NCBI GenBank assembly: GCA_014860565.1
Contig: JACZJN010000155.1
Location: 1 to 57,517, forward strand
Reading direction: 5' to 3'
Length of the DNA: 57,517 nucleotides
Source of the DNA: Bacteroidota bacterium
Lineage (GTDB): Bacteria; Bacteroidota; Ignavibacteria; SZUA-365
Shown: positions 1 to 7,494 of the stretch, in pieces
Position numbering within the stretch: position 1 is the first letter of the stretch
Layout: every line of letters begins with the position of its first letter
Notes under the pieces: generated by a model
Told to the model about the DNA's origin: nothing
The model's input: only the letters and a program-made list of their open reading frames with translations
The model's database searches: none
Position numbers and translations under genes: made by a program

Positions 1-22
1 ATAATATATAATATATTTGCTT

Positions 23-979
23 ATGCATTTCCTCGTTACCGGCGGTGGCGGTTTCATCGGCTCGAATCTTGTCGAAGAACTACTTAAAAGCGGTCAAACC
101 GTACGTGTCCTCGACAACTTCTCGACCGGGAAACGAGAGAACCTCAGACCGTTCATCAGTGACTTTGAACTGATCGAAGGCGATATCCGTAGCTACCATG
201 TGACGGATCGCGCGGTTAGAGGAACGGAAATTATCCTCCATCAGGCGGCTCTTCCGTCGGTTCCCCGTTCGATCAACGATCCGATCACGAGCAACGAGGT
301 CAACGTCGTTGGGACGTTGAACATCCTTGAAGCCGCCCGGTCACACGGTGTGCGGCGAATCGTGTACGCATCATCGTCATCCGTATATGGTGATAATCCC
401 ATGCTCCCAAAGGTCGAGACAATGACACCGAAGCCGTTGTCGCCATATGCGGTGTCGAAGCTTGCAGGGGAACACTACTGCCGGATATTCTCAGAGCTCT
501 ACGGAATTGAAACAGTTGCATTGCGGTATTTCAATGTATTCGGACCGCGACAAGACCCGAATTCGCAGTACTCAGCGGTCATTCCCAGGTTCATCAATGC
601 CATGTTGAATGGTACATCCCCGATGATTTACGGCGACGGCGAGCAAAGCCGTGATTTTACGTACGTTTCGAACGTTGTGAGGGCGAACATGCTCGCCGCC
701 ACCGAAGCGGATGCTGTCGGAAAGGCCATGAATTGCGCGACGCATGGTCAGATCACATTGAACGATCTCGTCGATAATCTGAACGGTATCCTCGAAACGG
801 ACATAAAGGCCCAGTACGCTGATACAAGACCAGGCGACATCAAGCATTCCTATGCCGATATCCATCTCCTTCAGTCAGCAACCGGCTATTCGCCGATCAC
901 CGATTTCGCATCTGGTCTCCACAAAACCGTACGGTATTACCGTGAGCAACCAAATATGCCAGCATCCTTCACCTCTTAA
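23..979 (+). CDS. NAD-dependent nucleotide-sugar epimerase/dehydratase (WbpP/Gne-like)
   Basis: An extended short-chain dehydrogenase that should act on a UDP-sugar in the cytoplasm. Seen: the N-terminal Rossmann motif TGGGGFIG at residues 6-13, an SSSSVYG segment carrying the catalytic Ser, the Y142-x3-K146 pair (SPYAVSK) and a C-terminal substrate lobe with RPGDIKHSYAD. At 318 aa it has the length of UDP-GlcNAc/UDP-Glc 4-epimerases, and RPGDIKHS is typical of the WbpP branch. I chose the ATG at 23 over the in-frame TTG at 17 because it places the glycine motif at the usual distance from the start. The wbpB- and wbpD-like genes follow directly, so it probably feeds the same uronic-acid branch. 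A 4,6-dehydratase role cannot be excluded. Family call firm; substrate uncertain. Confidence 0.88.
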   Translation: MHFLVTGGGGFIGSNLVEELLKSGQTVRVLDNFSTGKRENLRPFISDFELIEGDIRSYHVTDRAVRGTEIILHQAALPSVPRSINDPITSNEVNVVGTLNILEAARSHGVRRIVYASSSSVYGDNPMLPKVETMTPKPLSPYAVSKLAGEHYCRIFSELYGIETVALRYFNVFGPRQDPNSQYSAVIPRFINAMLNGTSPMIYGDGEQSRDFTYVSNVVRANMLAATEADAVGKAMNCATHGQITLNDLVDNLNGILETDIKAQYADTRPGDIKHSYADIHLLQSATGYSPITDFASGLHKTVRYYREQPNMPASFTS

Positions 980-987
980 CTATAACG

Positions 988-1971
988 ATGTTGAACTTCG
1001 CCCTCACAGGCATCGCCGGCTATATCGCTCCTCGCCATTTGAAGGCCATCACGGCTGTCGGCGGAAGTCTCGTAGCCGCCTGTGATCCACATGACTCCGT
1101 TGGTGTCCTCGACAGCTACTTCCCAAATGCTGCCTTTTTCAAGGAATATGAGCGATTCGACCGACACCTTGAGAAACTGCGTCGCGCAACTGACGAAGAA
1201 CGTGTGAATTACGTCAGCATCTGTTCGCCAAATCATTTGCATGACGCACATATCCGCCAGGCACTTCGGATTGGTGCGGATGCCATCTGCGAGAAACCTA
1301 TTGTTCTCAACCCCTGGAATCTGGATGCGCTTGCGGAACTGGAGGAAGAATATGGGCAAAGGATATGGACGGTGCTGCAGTTGCGCGTGCATCCGGCGAT
1401 TTTGGAGTTGAAGAGGAGAATTCGTGGAGAAACGGGAAATGAGGGGAATGAAGGAAATAAAGGGAATGAGAAACGATTCAGTGTAGATTTGACATATATC
1501 ACGACCCGGGGTTTGTGGTATGATTACTCCTGGAAAGGGGATGTTGAGAAGTCAGGGGGAATTGCGACAAATATCGGTGTGCATTTCTTCGATCTGCTGT
1601 TGTGGCTGTTTGGATACGCACGACACAGCGAGGTGCATGTATGCGAGCAACGGAAAATGTGTGGGTTCCTGGAATTGGCGAATGCGGATGTACGCTGGTG
1701 TCTCTCCCTCCAACGTGAGGATCTTCCCGAGGAAGCGCGCGTGAACGGGAACGCGACGTATCGTTCCATCAGAGTGGACGGTGAGGAGATCGAATTCACC
1801 GGCGGATTCACCGATCTGCATACCGAGGTCTATCGTGAAACCCTCGCTGGTCATGGCTTCAGTATTCACGACGCCTATCCAAGCATAGAGCTCGTCCATC
1901 AACTCCGCCACAGCAATCCAATTATTGCATCGGACAAAGCCATGATTCACAACCTCGCCTGGAAACCCTAA
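988..1971 (+). CDS. wbpB: UDP-N-acetylglucosaminuronate 3-dehydrogenase-like, Gfo/Idh/MocA family (WbpB/WlbA)
   Basis: Predicted to oxidise C3 of UDP-GlcNAcA, the first step toward UDP-2,3-diacetamido-2,3-dideoxy uronic acids. Seen: an N-terminal Rossmann start (LTGIAGYIAPRH) characteristic of the WlbA branch, the CEKPIV motif with E102-K103-P104, and the conserved block TNIGVHFFDLL near residue 190. Gfo/Idh/MocA enzymes use a Lys-Pro motif and a His in the C-terminal sheet domain. The next gene is the matching wbpD-like acetyltransferase, which strengthens the call. Odd feature: four 9-bp units at 1434-1469 add a GNE/GNK-rich stretch (about residues 149-160) just before the conserved RFSVDLTYIT strand. 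The wbpE aminotransferase expected for the pathway is not in the window. Confidence 0.88.
   Translation: MLNFALTGIAGYIAPRHLKAITAVGGSLVAACDPHDSVGVLDSYFPNAAFFKEYERFDRHLEKLRRATDEERVNYVSICSPNHLHDAHIRQALRIGADAICEKPIVLNPWNLDALAELEEEYGQRIWTVLQLRVHPAILELKRRIRGETGNEGNEGNKGNEKRFSVDLTYITTRGLWYDYSWKGDVEKSGGIATNIGVHFFDLLLWLFGYARHSEVHVCEQRKMCGFLELANADVRWCLSLQREDLPEEARVNGNATYRSIRVDGEEIEFTGGFTDLHTEVYRETLAGHGFSIHDAYPSIELVHQLRHSNPIIASDKAMIHNLAWKP
1434..1469 (+). repeat. In-frame 9-bp tandem repeat inside wbpB-like gene
   Basis: Four consecutive imperfect 9-mers of the form GGGGAATGA (1434-1442, 1443-1451, 1452-1460, 1461-1469). They keep the frame and encode GNE, GNE, GNK, GNE-type triplets. The insertion lies between two conserved segments of the enzyme, so it probably extends a surface loop. 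Confidence 0.8.
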
Positions 1972-2012
1972 CCATCTTTGACCTCTTGACTCCTTCACCT
2001 TTTGACGATCCA

Positions 2013-2600
2013 ATGATAGAATACCACGCCCACGAAAGTGTTTATATAGACCCAGATGTGCATATCGGTCAGGGTACAAAGATTTGGCACTTCACCCACA
2101 TCCAGAGCGGTGCACGTATCGGGAAGAACTGCGTCTTTGGCCAGAATGTGAATGTCGGAAACAATGTCAGAATCGGCGATCACTGCAAGGTGCAAAACAA
2201 CGTGTCGATCTACGAGGGGGTAATACTGGAGGATTACGTATTCTGCGGACCATCGATGGTTTTCACAAACGTACTCAATCCCCGCTGCAAGTATCCGCAG
2301 AGCGGTTCCGAATTCTATCGCGAAACCGTCGTCGGTGAGGGAGCGTCGCTGGGAGCCAACTGCACCATCGTCTGCGGTAATCGGATCGGGGAACACGCAT
2401 TCATCGGTGCCGGAGCGGTGGTGACGAAGGATGTTCCCGACTATGCACTTGTTGTTGGAAGTCCGGCTCGGATCGTGGGCTGGGTGAGCGAAGCAGGTGA
2501 GCGGCTGCATTTTGATCAGGGTGGAATTGCGCTATGTGCTCGAACGGGTATCGAATACCAAAGAAAGGGGAACCTCGTCACCAATATGGGGACTTTGTAA
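2013..2600 (+). CDS. wbpD: UDP-2-acetamido-3-amino-2,3-dideoxyglucuronate N-acetyltransferase (WbpD/WlbB-like)
   Basis: A left-handed beta-helix acetyltransferase expected to acetylate the 3-amino group of the UDP-2-acetamido-3-amino uronate made by WbpB plus the aminotransferase WbpE. Seen: hexapeptide repeats from about residue 13 (VHIGQGTKIWHF, ARIGKNCVFGQNV, VRIGDHCKVQNNV), the family block VFCGPSMVFTNVLNPR, and the C-terminal GERLHFDQGGIALC segment typical of WbpD. The ATG at 2013 (MIEYHAHESVYI) fits the family start better than an upstream codon at 1986 and gives 195 aa. It is downstream of the matching dehydrogenase. High confidence in family, good confidence in substrate. Confidence 0.9.
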   Translation: MIEYHAHESVYIDPDVHIGQGTKIWHFTHIQSGARIGKNCVFGQNVNVGNNVRIGDHCKVQNNVSIYEGVILEDYVFCGPSMVFTNVLNPRCKYPQSGSEFYRETVVGEGASLGANCTIVCGNRIGEHAFIGAGAVVTKDVPDYALVVGSPARIVGWVSEAGERLHFDQGGIALCARTGIEYQRKGNLVTNMGTL

Positions 2601-2685
2601 GCACGAAGACGGGGCAAGAACCCTGATAAAATTAGTATCTCATACAGCAGTTGAAAGAACCAAGTATTTGTTGTGTAAAGGGGAG

Positions 2686-4080
2686 GTGATTGCGAACGCA
2701 CGATCTCGAAGATACAACCTGACTGGAGGACAAATTACTGAATTAGATACATGTGCTGCAGCGACTCGTACATCCCGTTTGAAGCAAAATATTATCGCAT
2801 TGCTATTAAGGAAGGGGTTTGGCGCAGGTATTTCGTACTTACTGGTGCCCATTGTTCTTGATTACCTAGATCCTGTGCGCTATGGAGTCTGGATAACAAT
2901 GACGTCTGCTGTATCATGGCTATATCTCTTTGATGTGGGGCTAGGAAATGGTATGCAAAACATGGTTGCTTCAGCTTTGGCGCATGCCGACAAGATTTCT
3001 GCAAAGATCTATATCAGCACATCCTATATTGTCGTCACGGTCATAGCGGTTCTGCTTTCTGCAATATTGTTGTTTGTGTATCCACTAATAAATTGGGGAA
3101 CAATTTTCAACACACCTCAAACGATAATTGAGGATGTAACTTTGGCGGTAGCAATCACGGTGTTTTTCCTCCTCTGTCAGTTAGTTGCTCGTCTCATAGG
3201 GTCGATTCTGCGCGCTGATGAGATGCCCGCGTTAGCTGGATATTTCAACACGGCTGGAAGCGTTATGACACTTGTTTGTGTTCTCGTTGCAAAGCGATAT
3301 TATCCTGGTTCAATCAGCCTCCTTACGGCAATATCTGGCATTTCTAATCTCGTACCATTCGTCATCGGTTCTGTCGTTCTATTTAGTACGAAGTATACGG
3401 AGATTAAACCTTCGTTCGAGTGCTTCAAGAGCGATAGAGTGGGTCCTCTATTAAGTCTTAGCGGGAAATTTCTTGTTCTTCAACTGTCTGCCGTTGTGAT
3501 ATTTTCGACAGATTCTATGATAATTTCGCAATTGTTTTCACCAGCAGAAGTTGCGCCCTATGCAATATCAAATAAATACATCGGCGTGGTCATGATTTTC
3601 TTTGGCATTGTGTTGCAACCCTTTTGGGCTTCATTTACGCATGCTCATGAACTGAGAGAAACTGATTGGATAAAAAGGATGGTAGGTGGACTATTAAAAT
3701 TATGGGGGTTCGTTTTACTATTAATTGTAGTTTTGGTACTCATTAGCCCGATCGTGTATCGGTTGTGGCTAGGTTCACAGCTCCGAATACCGTTTATGCT
3801 TACGCTATTAATGGGTGTTCATTTCGCCATTCTTGCGTTTTCGCAGGTCTTTTCAAAGTATATCAATGGCGTCGGGAAATTGAGAGTTCAAACCATCTAC
3901 GCAGTGGTTTCTGGTATTGTGAATATACCACTGTCAGTTTTCTTGGCATCCACCTGCTCGTTGGGCGTAAACGGTGTAATTTTGGCGACAATAATATCCA
4001 CCGCTCCCGTCCTATACCTTGCCCCATATCAGTATTGGCAATTGCTAAACTCACGAGCACGCGGTATTTGGGATCAATAG
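2686..4080 (+). CDS. Oligosaccharide flippase, Wzx-like (MOP superfamily)
   Basis: Predicted inner-membrane flippase moving undecaprenyl-linked repeat units to the periplasm. Seen: a chain of roughly twelve hydrophobic segments, beginning after KQNIIALLLRKGFGAGISYL, with the MOP-like motif DYLDPVRYGVWITMTSAVSW and a loop SKYINGVGKLRVQTIY near the C-terminus, all usual in Wzx proteins. The open frame reaches back to 2497 but that part overlaps wbpD and is not flippase-like. There is no ATG between there and the first membrane segment, so translation must start at a non-ATG codon: GTG 2686, preceded by AAAGGGGAG, or TTG 2779. I give 2686; the true start is uncertain. The ISL3 remnant follows immediately. 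Confidence 0.82.
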   Translation: MIANARSRRYNLTGGQITELDTCAAATRTSRLKQNIIALLLRKGFGAGISYLLVPIVLDYLDPVRYGVWITMTSAVSWLYLFDVGLGNGMQNMVASALAHADKISAKIYISTSYIVVTVIAVLLSAILLFVYPLINWGTIFNTPQTIIEDVTLAVAITVFFLLCQLVARLIGSILRADEMPALAGYFNTAGSVMTLVCVLVAKRYYPGSISLLTAISGISNLVPFVIGSVVLFSTKYTEIKPSFECFKSDRVGPLLSLSGKFLVLQLSAVVIFSTDSMIISQLFSPAEVAPYAISNKYIGVVMIFFGIVLQPFWASFTHAHELRETDWIKRMVGGLLKLWGFVLLLIVVLVLISPIVYRLWLGSQLRIPFMLTLLMGVHFAILAFSQVFSKYINGVGKLRVQTIYAVVSGIVNIPLSVFLASTCSLGVNGVILATIISTAPVLYLAPYQYWQLLNSRARGIWDQ

Positions 4081-4269
4081 TAACAAGATGGGACTTGAAA
4101 AAGCAGCCTAATGTCATGTAATGCTTAATATGGCGTAATTGTACGGCTTTTCGCCCTTTCTTGATGGATAGTTTTGGGCATCGAGCGGTAGAATGAGCTT
4201 GATTTATCAGTCTGGCGTCTATCTAATGCCCGTTTCGGTCGCTCTCGCCACCAATTACCATTAACTTTT

Positions 4270-4850
4270 CGGTCTGGTGCATCATTGGAAATTAACGGAG
4301 ACCAATCACGAAACCCTCTGTGGCGTGTCGACATTACACTGGGAGGGCTCAAAGGGAAGAAGGTGCAGTGCCCGGAATGCTCGAAGCGTTGCAGAGTGAA
4401 AGATCATTGACTGGTACGAACTTGGTGTAATCTTGATGACATGAAATTCAAGACTGTTCTCCATTATCGCATCACGCACAGAAAATGTAAAGCGCACTGC
4501 GCGCTGGCGTTTACCGTGCCTTTGGCCGAAGCGGGGTCGCAGTTAACCTTGTTGTTCGAGACCTACGCAGCCCTAGTTATGAAGCAGGTCCCGTCATTGC
4601 GAAAGTCTGCGACACTTATTGGGATCTCTTTGAAGGAAGTTCGTACTTCGCGGAAACACGCAGTCATGCGTGTTCTGGAGCACCGCATCGTCTAAGAGAT
4701 CGAACACCTGGGCTTTCACGAAAAGAGCTTTGGGAGGAATCAGAGTTTCATCACTGTGCTCACGAATCCGACCGGAGAAAGGGTGTTAGATGATCGCACC
4801 GTCGACATTGAGCGCCGCGGCCAAGACGGTCCCGGCCGTGGTGTCAGAGG
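4270..4850 (+). pseudogene. ISL3-family transposase, N-terminal fragment
   Basis: Conceptual translation gives an ISL3 transposase N-terminus: a zinc-finger-like VQCPECSKRCRVKDH segment from about 4363, then FKTVLHYRI, PLAEAGSQLTLLFETYA and the helix-turn-helix-like ATLIGISLKEV. The frame is broken by TGA at 4408 and TAA at 4693. After the second stop it continues as HLGFHEKSFGRNQSFITVLT, where ISL3 enzymes carry DEKSF: the presumed first catalytic Asp is His here. No indel is needed to follow it, so decay was by point mutation. It stops being recognisable close to 4850, where the IS3 element begins. Confidence 0.8.
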
Positions 4851-4875
4851 GGAGCGTCCCCCTCCGTCAGGATAG

Positions 4876-4903
4876 TTGACCGATGAAAAATTCTGCCTAT
4901 AAT
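4876..4903 (+). promoter_or_regulatory. Sigma-70-like promoter of the IS3 element
   Basis: TTGACC at 4876-4881 and a perfect TATAAT at 4898-4903, separated by 16 bases, 33 bases before the orfA start. The -10 box is centred in a near-palindrome (GCCTATaATAGGC, 4895-4907), which could serve as a repressor site for OrfA. Promoter inferred from sequence only. Confidence 0.6.
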
Positions 4904-4935
4904 AGGCAAGAGAGGGCACAGAATCGAGGTCAACG

Positions 4936-5430
4936 ATGCGATATCCCGCTGAACGCAAGGAAGCTGTTCTGAAGAAAATGCTTCCTCCCCACAACAAAAC
5001 TGTCCCTGAGATCGCGAAGGAAGAGGGGATCTCGGAACCAACGCTGTACAACTGGCGCAAGGAAGCACGCGCCAAGGGGCGTCTCCTTCCTGACGGCGAG
5101 ACGACACCGGAAGGATGGACCAGTAGAGACAAGTTCTCGGCTGTCGTCGAGACCGCCGCGCTGAATGAAGCCGACCTGGCGGAGTACTGCCGGCAACGTG
5201 GCCTGTATCCCGAACAGATTCGATCGTGGCGTCGCGCCTGCGAACAAGCCAATGATTGGGAGGAGGCCCATGCGCGAGAGACAAAAGAGGAAGTGCGCGA
5301 GCTTAAACGCAGGCAGAAGGAACTCGAACGAGAGAATCGTCGCAAGGAGAAAGCGCTGGCAGAAACCGCAGCGCTTCTGGTTTTAAAAAAAAGAATGTCC
5401 GAGATCTGGGGGGAGCACGAGGAAGAATGA
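4936..5430 (+). CDS. IS3-family transposase OrfA (DNA-binding subunit)
   Basis: The 164-aa DNA-recognition subunit of an IS3-type transposase. Seen: two helix-turn-helix-like modules, VPEIAKEEGISEPTLYNW at about residues 24-41 and LAEYCRQRGLYPEQIRSW at about 79-96, followed by a long charged coiled coil (ELKRRQKELERENRRKEKAL) expected to dimerise. It ends in an ATGA overlap with orfB. Near the end, at 5385-5391, is an A_AAA_AAA heptamer within an A8 run. A -1 slip there enters the orfB frame, which is open from that point, so an OrfAB fusion could be made in the usual IS3 manner. Confidence 0.85.
   Translation: MRYPAERKEAVLKKMLPPHNKTVPEIAKEEGISEPTLYNWRKEARAKGRLLPDGETTPEGWTSRDKFSAVVETAALNEADLAEYCRQRGLYPEQIRSWRRACEQANDWEEAHARETKEEVRELKRRQKELERENRRKEKALAETAALLVLKKRMSEIWGEHEEE
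5385..5391 (+). promoter_or_regulatory. Probable programmed -1 frameshift site (A_AAA_AAA)
   Basis: The heptamer is correctly phased for -1 slippage in orfA (codons AAA 5386-5388 and AAA 5389-5391). After slipping, reading continues through AAG AAT GTC into the orfB frame with no stop before the orfB ATG at 5427. This matches the standard IS3-family mechanism for making the fused transposase. Confidence 0.6.
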
Positions 5431-6476
5431 CCGCAGCCGACGCCCGTACCTACGCGCGCGAACTGATCGAAGAGGCTGTTGCCAACGGGGCGCGGCTCGC
5501 ATCTGCATGCCGTGAACTTGGCATCAGCGCACGCACGTGGCAGCGCTGGCGCCGGAACCCGGCGGGTGATGGCAGGCCAACGGCGGTGCGACAGCGGCCA
5601 TCGCACGCATTGACCGAGGCAGAACGCACGGAGATTCTCACGATCTGTCACCTGCCGGAACATGCCTCTCTTTCTCCGATGCAGATCGTCCCTGCGCTCG
5701 CTGATGCCGGTGTGTATATCGCCTCGGAATCGTCGTTCTATCGGGTGCTTCATGCCGCGAACGAGCAACATCACCGCGGTCGTACCTCGGCGCCGCGAAA
5801 GGTCGGTCCGCCCCGTATGCATACGGCAGCGGGTCCGAACCAAGTGTGGACCTGGGGTGTGACGTACCTGAAGGGGCCGGTCCTCGGTCTGTTCTTCTTC
5901 CTGTATATGATCATCGACCTGTTCAGCCGCAAGATCGTCGGCTGGGAGGTTTGGGAAAAAGAATCCGGCGACTATGCCGCGACGCTTGTCGACCGTGCGG
6001 TGCTCTCCGAACGATGTCGAATGATCCTGCGGGTCCTTCACGGTGATAACGGCGCGATCCAGAAATCGTCTACCCTGCTTGCAAAAATCGATGCACTCGG
6101 CGTTCTACCGTCGTTCAACCGTCCCGGCGTCAGCAACGACAACTCGTACAGCGAATCGCTGTTTCGTACCTGCAAGTATCGGCCGGATTTTCCCACGCGT
6201 GGATTTGCCTCGATCGAAACGGCGCGTCAGTGGGTGCACGCCTTTGTGTATTGGTACAACCATATCCATCGGCACAGTGCACTCCGTTTTGTCACTCCTG
6301 CCGCTCGGCATGCGGGTCTCGATGGTGAGATCCTCACCGAACGACGTCGCGTCTACGAACAAGCGAGAGATGCGAATCCAGCGCGCTGGTCCGGAGCCAT
6401 ACGCAATTGGAATCCGGTCGGCGCGGTGCATCTCAACAGGTGCAAGGACGAAGAACTCATGATCATCGTCCCCTGA
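5427..6476 (+). CDS. IS3-family transposase OrfB (DDE catalytic subunit), catalytically impaired
   Basis: The integrase-fold subunit, 349 aa, full length. Seen: an N-terminal HTH (ACRELGISARTWQRW), the HTH_21-like segment (LSPMQIVPALADAGVYIASE), and the rve core from about residue 140 to 300, ending in FVYWYNHIHRHSALRFVTP. In this IS3 subgroup the first catalytic Asp lies in a W-[ST]-W-D-I-T motif; here it is WTWGVT, so Asp is Gly at residue 144 (GGT at 5856-5858, one transition from GAT). The usual HSDNGSPMKG motif is also altered (HGDNGAIQKS), although its Asp and the later Glu (NSYSESLF) remain. The ATG overlaps the orfA stop. Confidence 0.85.
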   Translation: MTAADARTYARELIEEAVANGARLASACRELGISARTWQRWRRNPAGDGRPTAVRQRPSHALTEAERTEILTICHLPEHASLSPMQIVPALADAGVYIASESSFYRVLHAANEQHHRGRTSAPRKVGPPRMHTAAGPNQVWTWGVTYLKGPVLGLFFFLYMIIDLFSRKIVGWEVWEKESGDYAATLVDRAVLSERCRMILRVLHGDNGAIQKSSTLLAKIDALGVLPSFNRPGVSNDNSYSESLFRTCKYRPDFPTRGFASIETARQWVHAFVYWYNHIHRHSALRFVTPAARHAGLDGEILTERRRVYEQARDANPARWSGAIRNWNPVGAVHLNRCKDEELMIIVP

Positions 6477-6560
6477 CACCAAATCGACCGAGGACATTCT
6501 GGAATACAGCGTGTTCAGAGACCGCATGGATGGCCTCGGAGCGCATACTGGCGGCAGGGG

Positions 6561-6611
6561 CTGTCGACAAGAGCCCTATGACCTAACGGGCTTGTATACT
6601 CTTGTCGACAG
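6561..6611. repeat. Perfect 13-bp inverted repeat (cruciform-like) beside the IS3 element
   Basis: CTGTCGACAAGAG at 6561-6573 is exactly inverted at 6599-6611. A second inner pair (AGCCC 6572-6576, GGGCT 6588-6592) tightens the loop. It lies just past orfB and before the ISL3 coding resumes. It could be an IS end, a terminator without a long U-run, or a protein-binding site. Confidence 0.6.
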
Positions 6612-7339
6612 TCCTCGCCGACAGCACATTGCTTCCGCCATCCATGCGAGTGATTGCTGTACGAAATACTGTTTTGACTATAAGTGACGATATGCGATTT
6701 TGCGACAACTACCCTGAAAGTCACCGGCGTACGCCCGTCGAAGTTGTGGTGATGGATACGAGTGCCGCTATGGAAAACGCCTGGCGTGAGGAAGTGCCGA
6801 ATTCCGATATCGCATACAATATATACTACCATGAAAAACGCTTCTCGGATAAGATGGGAAAGTTTCGGTGATGAGAGCACTAGGATTTGCTGACGCTGGG
6901 CATACCGATCTTCATGGGGACGAGATACCTGTTTCTGCGGCGTCCATTGCGCTGGAGCGAAAAATAGCGAGCACAGTACCAAGAAATCAAGAGTGAATTT
7001 TGCGCGACGCATAATTCCCATTCGCGTATTGGGCGGATGTGAGCGGCCAAGGAAGCTTTCCGGCCCTTCTATAATTACGTATCAGAAAACGGTGCAGCAA
7101 GGTATTTCCGATGCAGCTTCTTATGGGCGACGCAAAGTTTTATCCCGGAACTCATCTGGGTCGCGAAGATGATCAAGGCGCATCTCGACAATATTCTCTC
7201 CTACCTCCGCCAGGGTAATACCAATGCATTCATCGGAAGTACAAACTTAAAAATCCAGGAGATCAAATCTGCCGCGCGTGGGTTCGGAAATTTCAAGAAC
7301 TATCGGATCGCCATAATGTTCCACTGTGGGAAACTCTAA
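6602..7339 (+). pseudogene. ISL3-family transposase, C-terminal fragment
   Basis: The remainder of the ISL3 transposase on the far side of the IS3 insertion, all in one frame. Recognisable blocks are VEVVVMDTSAAMENA (the segment with the second catalytic Asp), NSDIAYNIYYHEKRFSDK, MGTRYLFLRRPLRW, AKEAFRPFYNYVSENGAARY, MIKAHLDNILSYLRQGNTNA and the terminal KIQEIKSAARGFGNF. It is broken by in-frame stops (TGA 6869 and 6872, TAG 6881, and at least two more before 7060) but needs no frameshift, matching the decay pattern of the N-terminal piece. It ends at TAA 7337-7339. The 155 bases from there to the next gene hold only the presumed right IS end. Confidence 0.8.
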
Positions 7340-7494
7340 ATGAGACAGCAGTGATGATTCATGAATTGCTCAAAAGGATCTCACAGCAAAGTCTGAAGAA
7401 CCGATTCGGACTGTGGTACATGGACAACACGTGCACAAAACGGACGAGTCAGGCGGTGTTACACACACACAATAGAGAAGAGCCAATATAATGT

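Larger units (their letters stand above)
4862..6560 (+). mobile_element. IS3-family insertion element (orfA + orfB), probably inactive
   Basis: Two overlapping genes of an IS3-type element with their own promoter, inserted into the ISL3 transposase gene: ISL3 coding is readable up to about 4850 and again from about 6700. The ends are approximate. I did not find a clean pair of TGA...TCA terminal inverted repeats or a 3-4 bp duplication. OrfB has substitutions at invariant DDE positions, so this copy is unlikely to move by itself. Confidence 0.7.
4145..7484 (+). mobile_element. Decayed ISL3-family insertion sequence, interrupted by an IS3-family element
   Basis: Two blocks of the same ISL3-type transposase lie on either side of an IS3-family element (see the pseudogene entries at 4270-4850 and 6602-7339). 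Possible ends: GGCTTTTC at 4145 and GAAGAGCC at 7477-7484, which are inverted with one mismatch over eight bases and have the GGCTnTT form usual for ISL3 termini. I see no convincing 8-bp target duplication (the flanks are AT-rich and do not match), so the ends are tentative. Insertion apparently occurred between the wzx-like gene and the glycosyltransferase gene without removing either. Confidence 0.6.

Noticed and set aside
2497-2685. N-terminal extension of the flippase to ATG 2497
   Set aside because: It overlaps the wbpD-like gene by over 100 bases and its translation has no resemblance to a flippase N-terminus.
4740-6041. 433-codon minus-strand open frame across the IS3 genes
   Set aside because: Runs opposite two clear IS3 genes and has no family motif.
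4862-6611. Terminal inverted repeats and target duplication of the IS3 element
   Set aside because: A weak match between CCGTCAGGATAG (near 4864) and the complement of a segment near 6573-6590 was seen, but it needs gaps, so I did not annotate exact ends.
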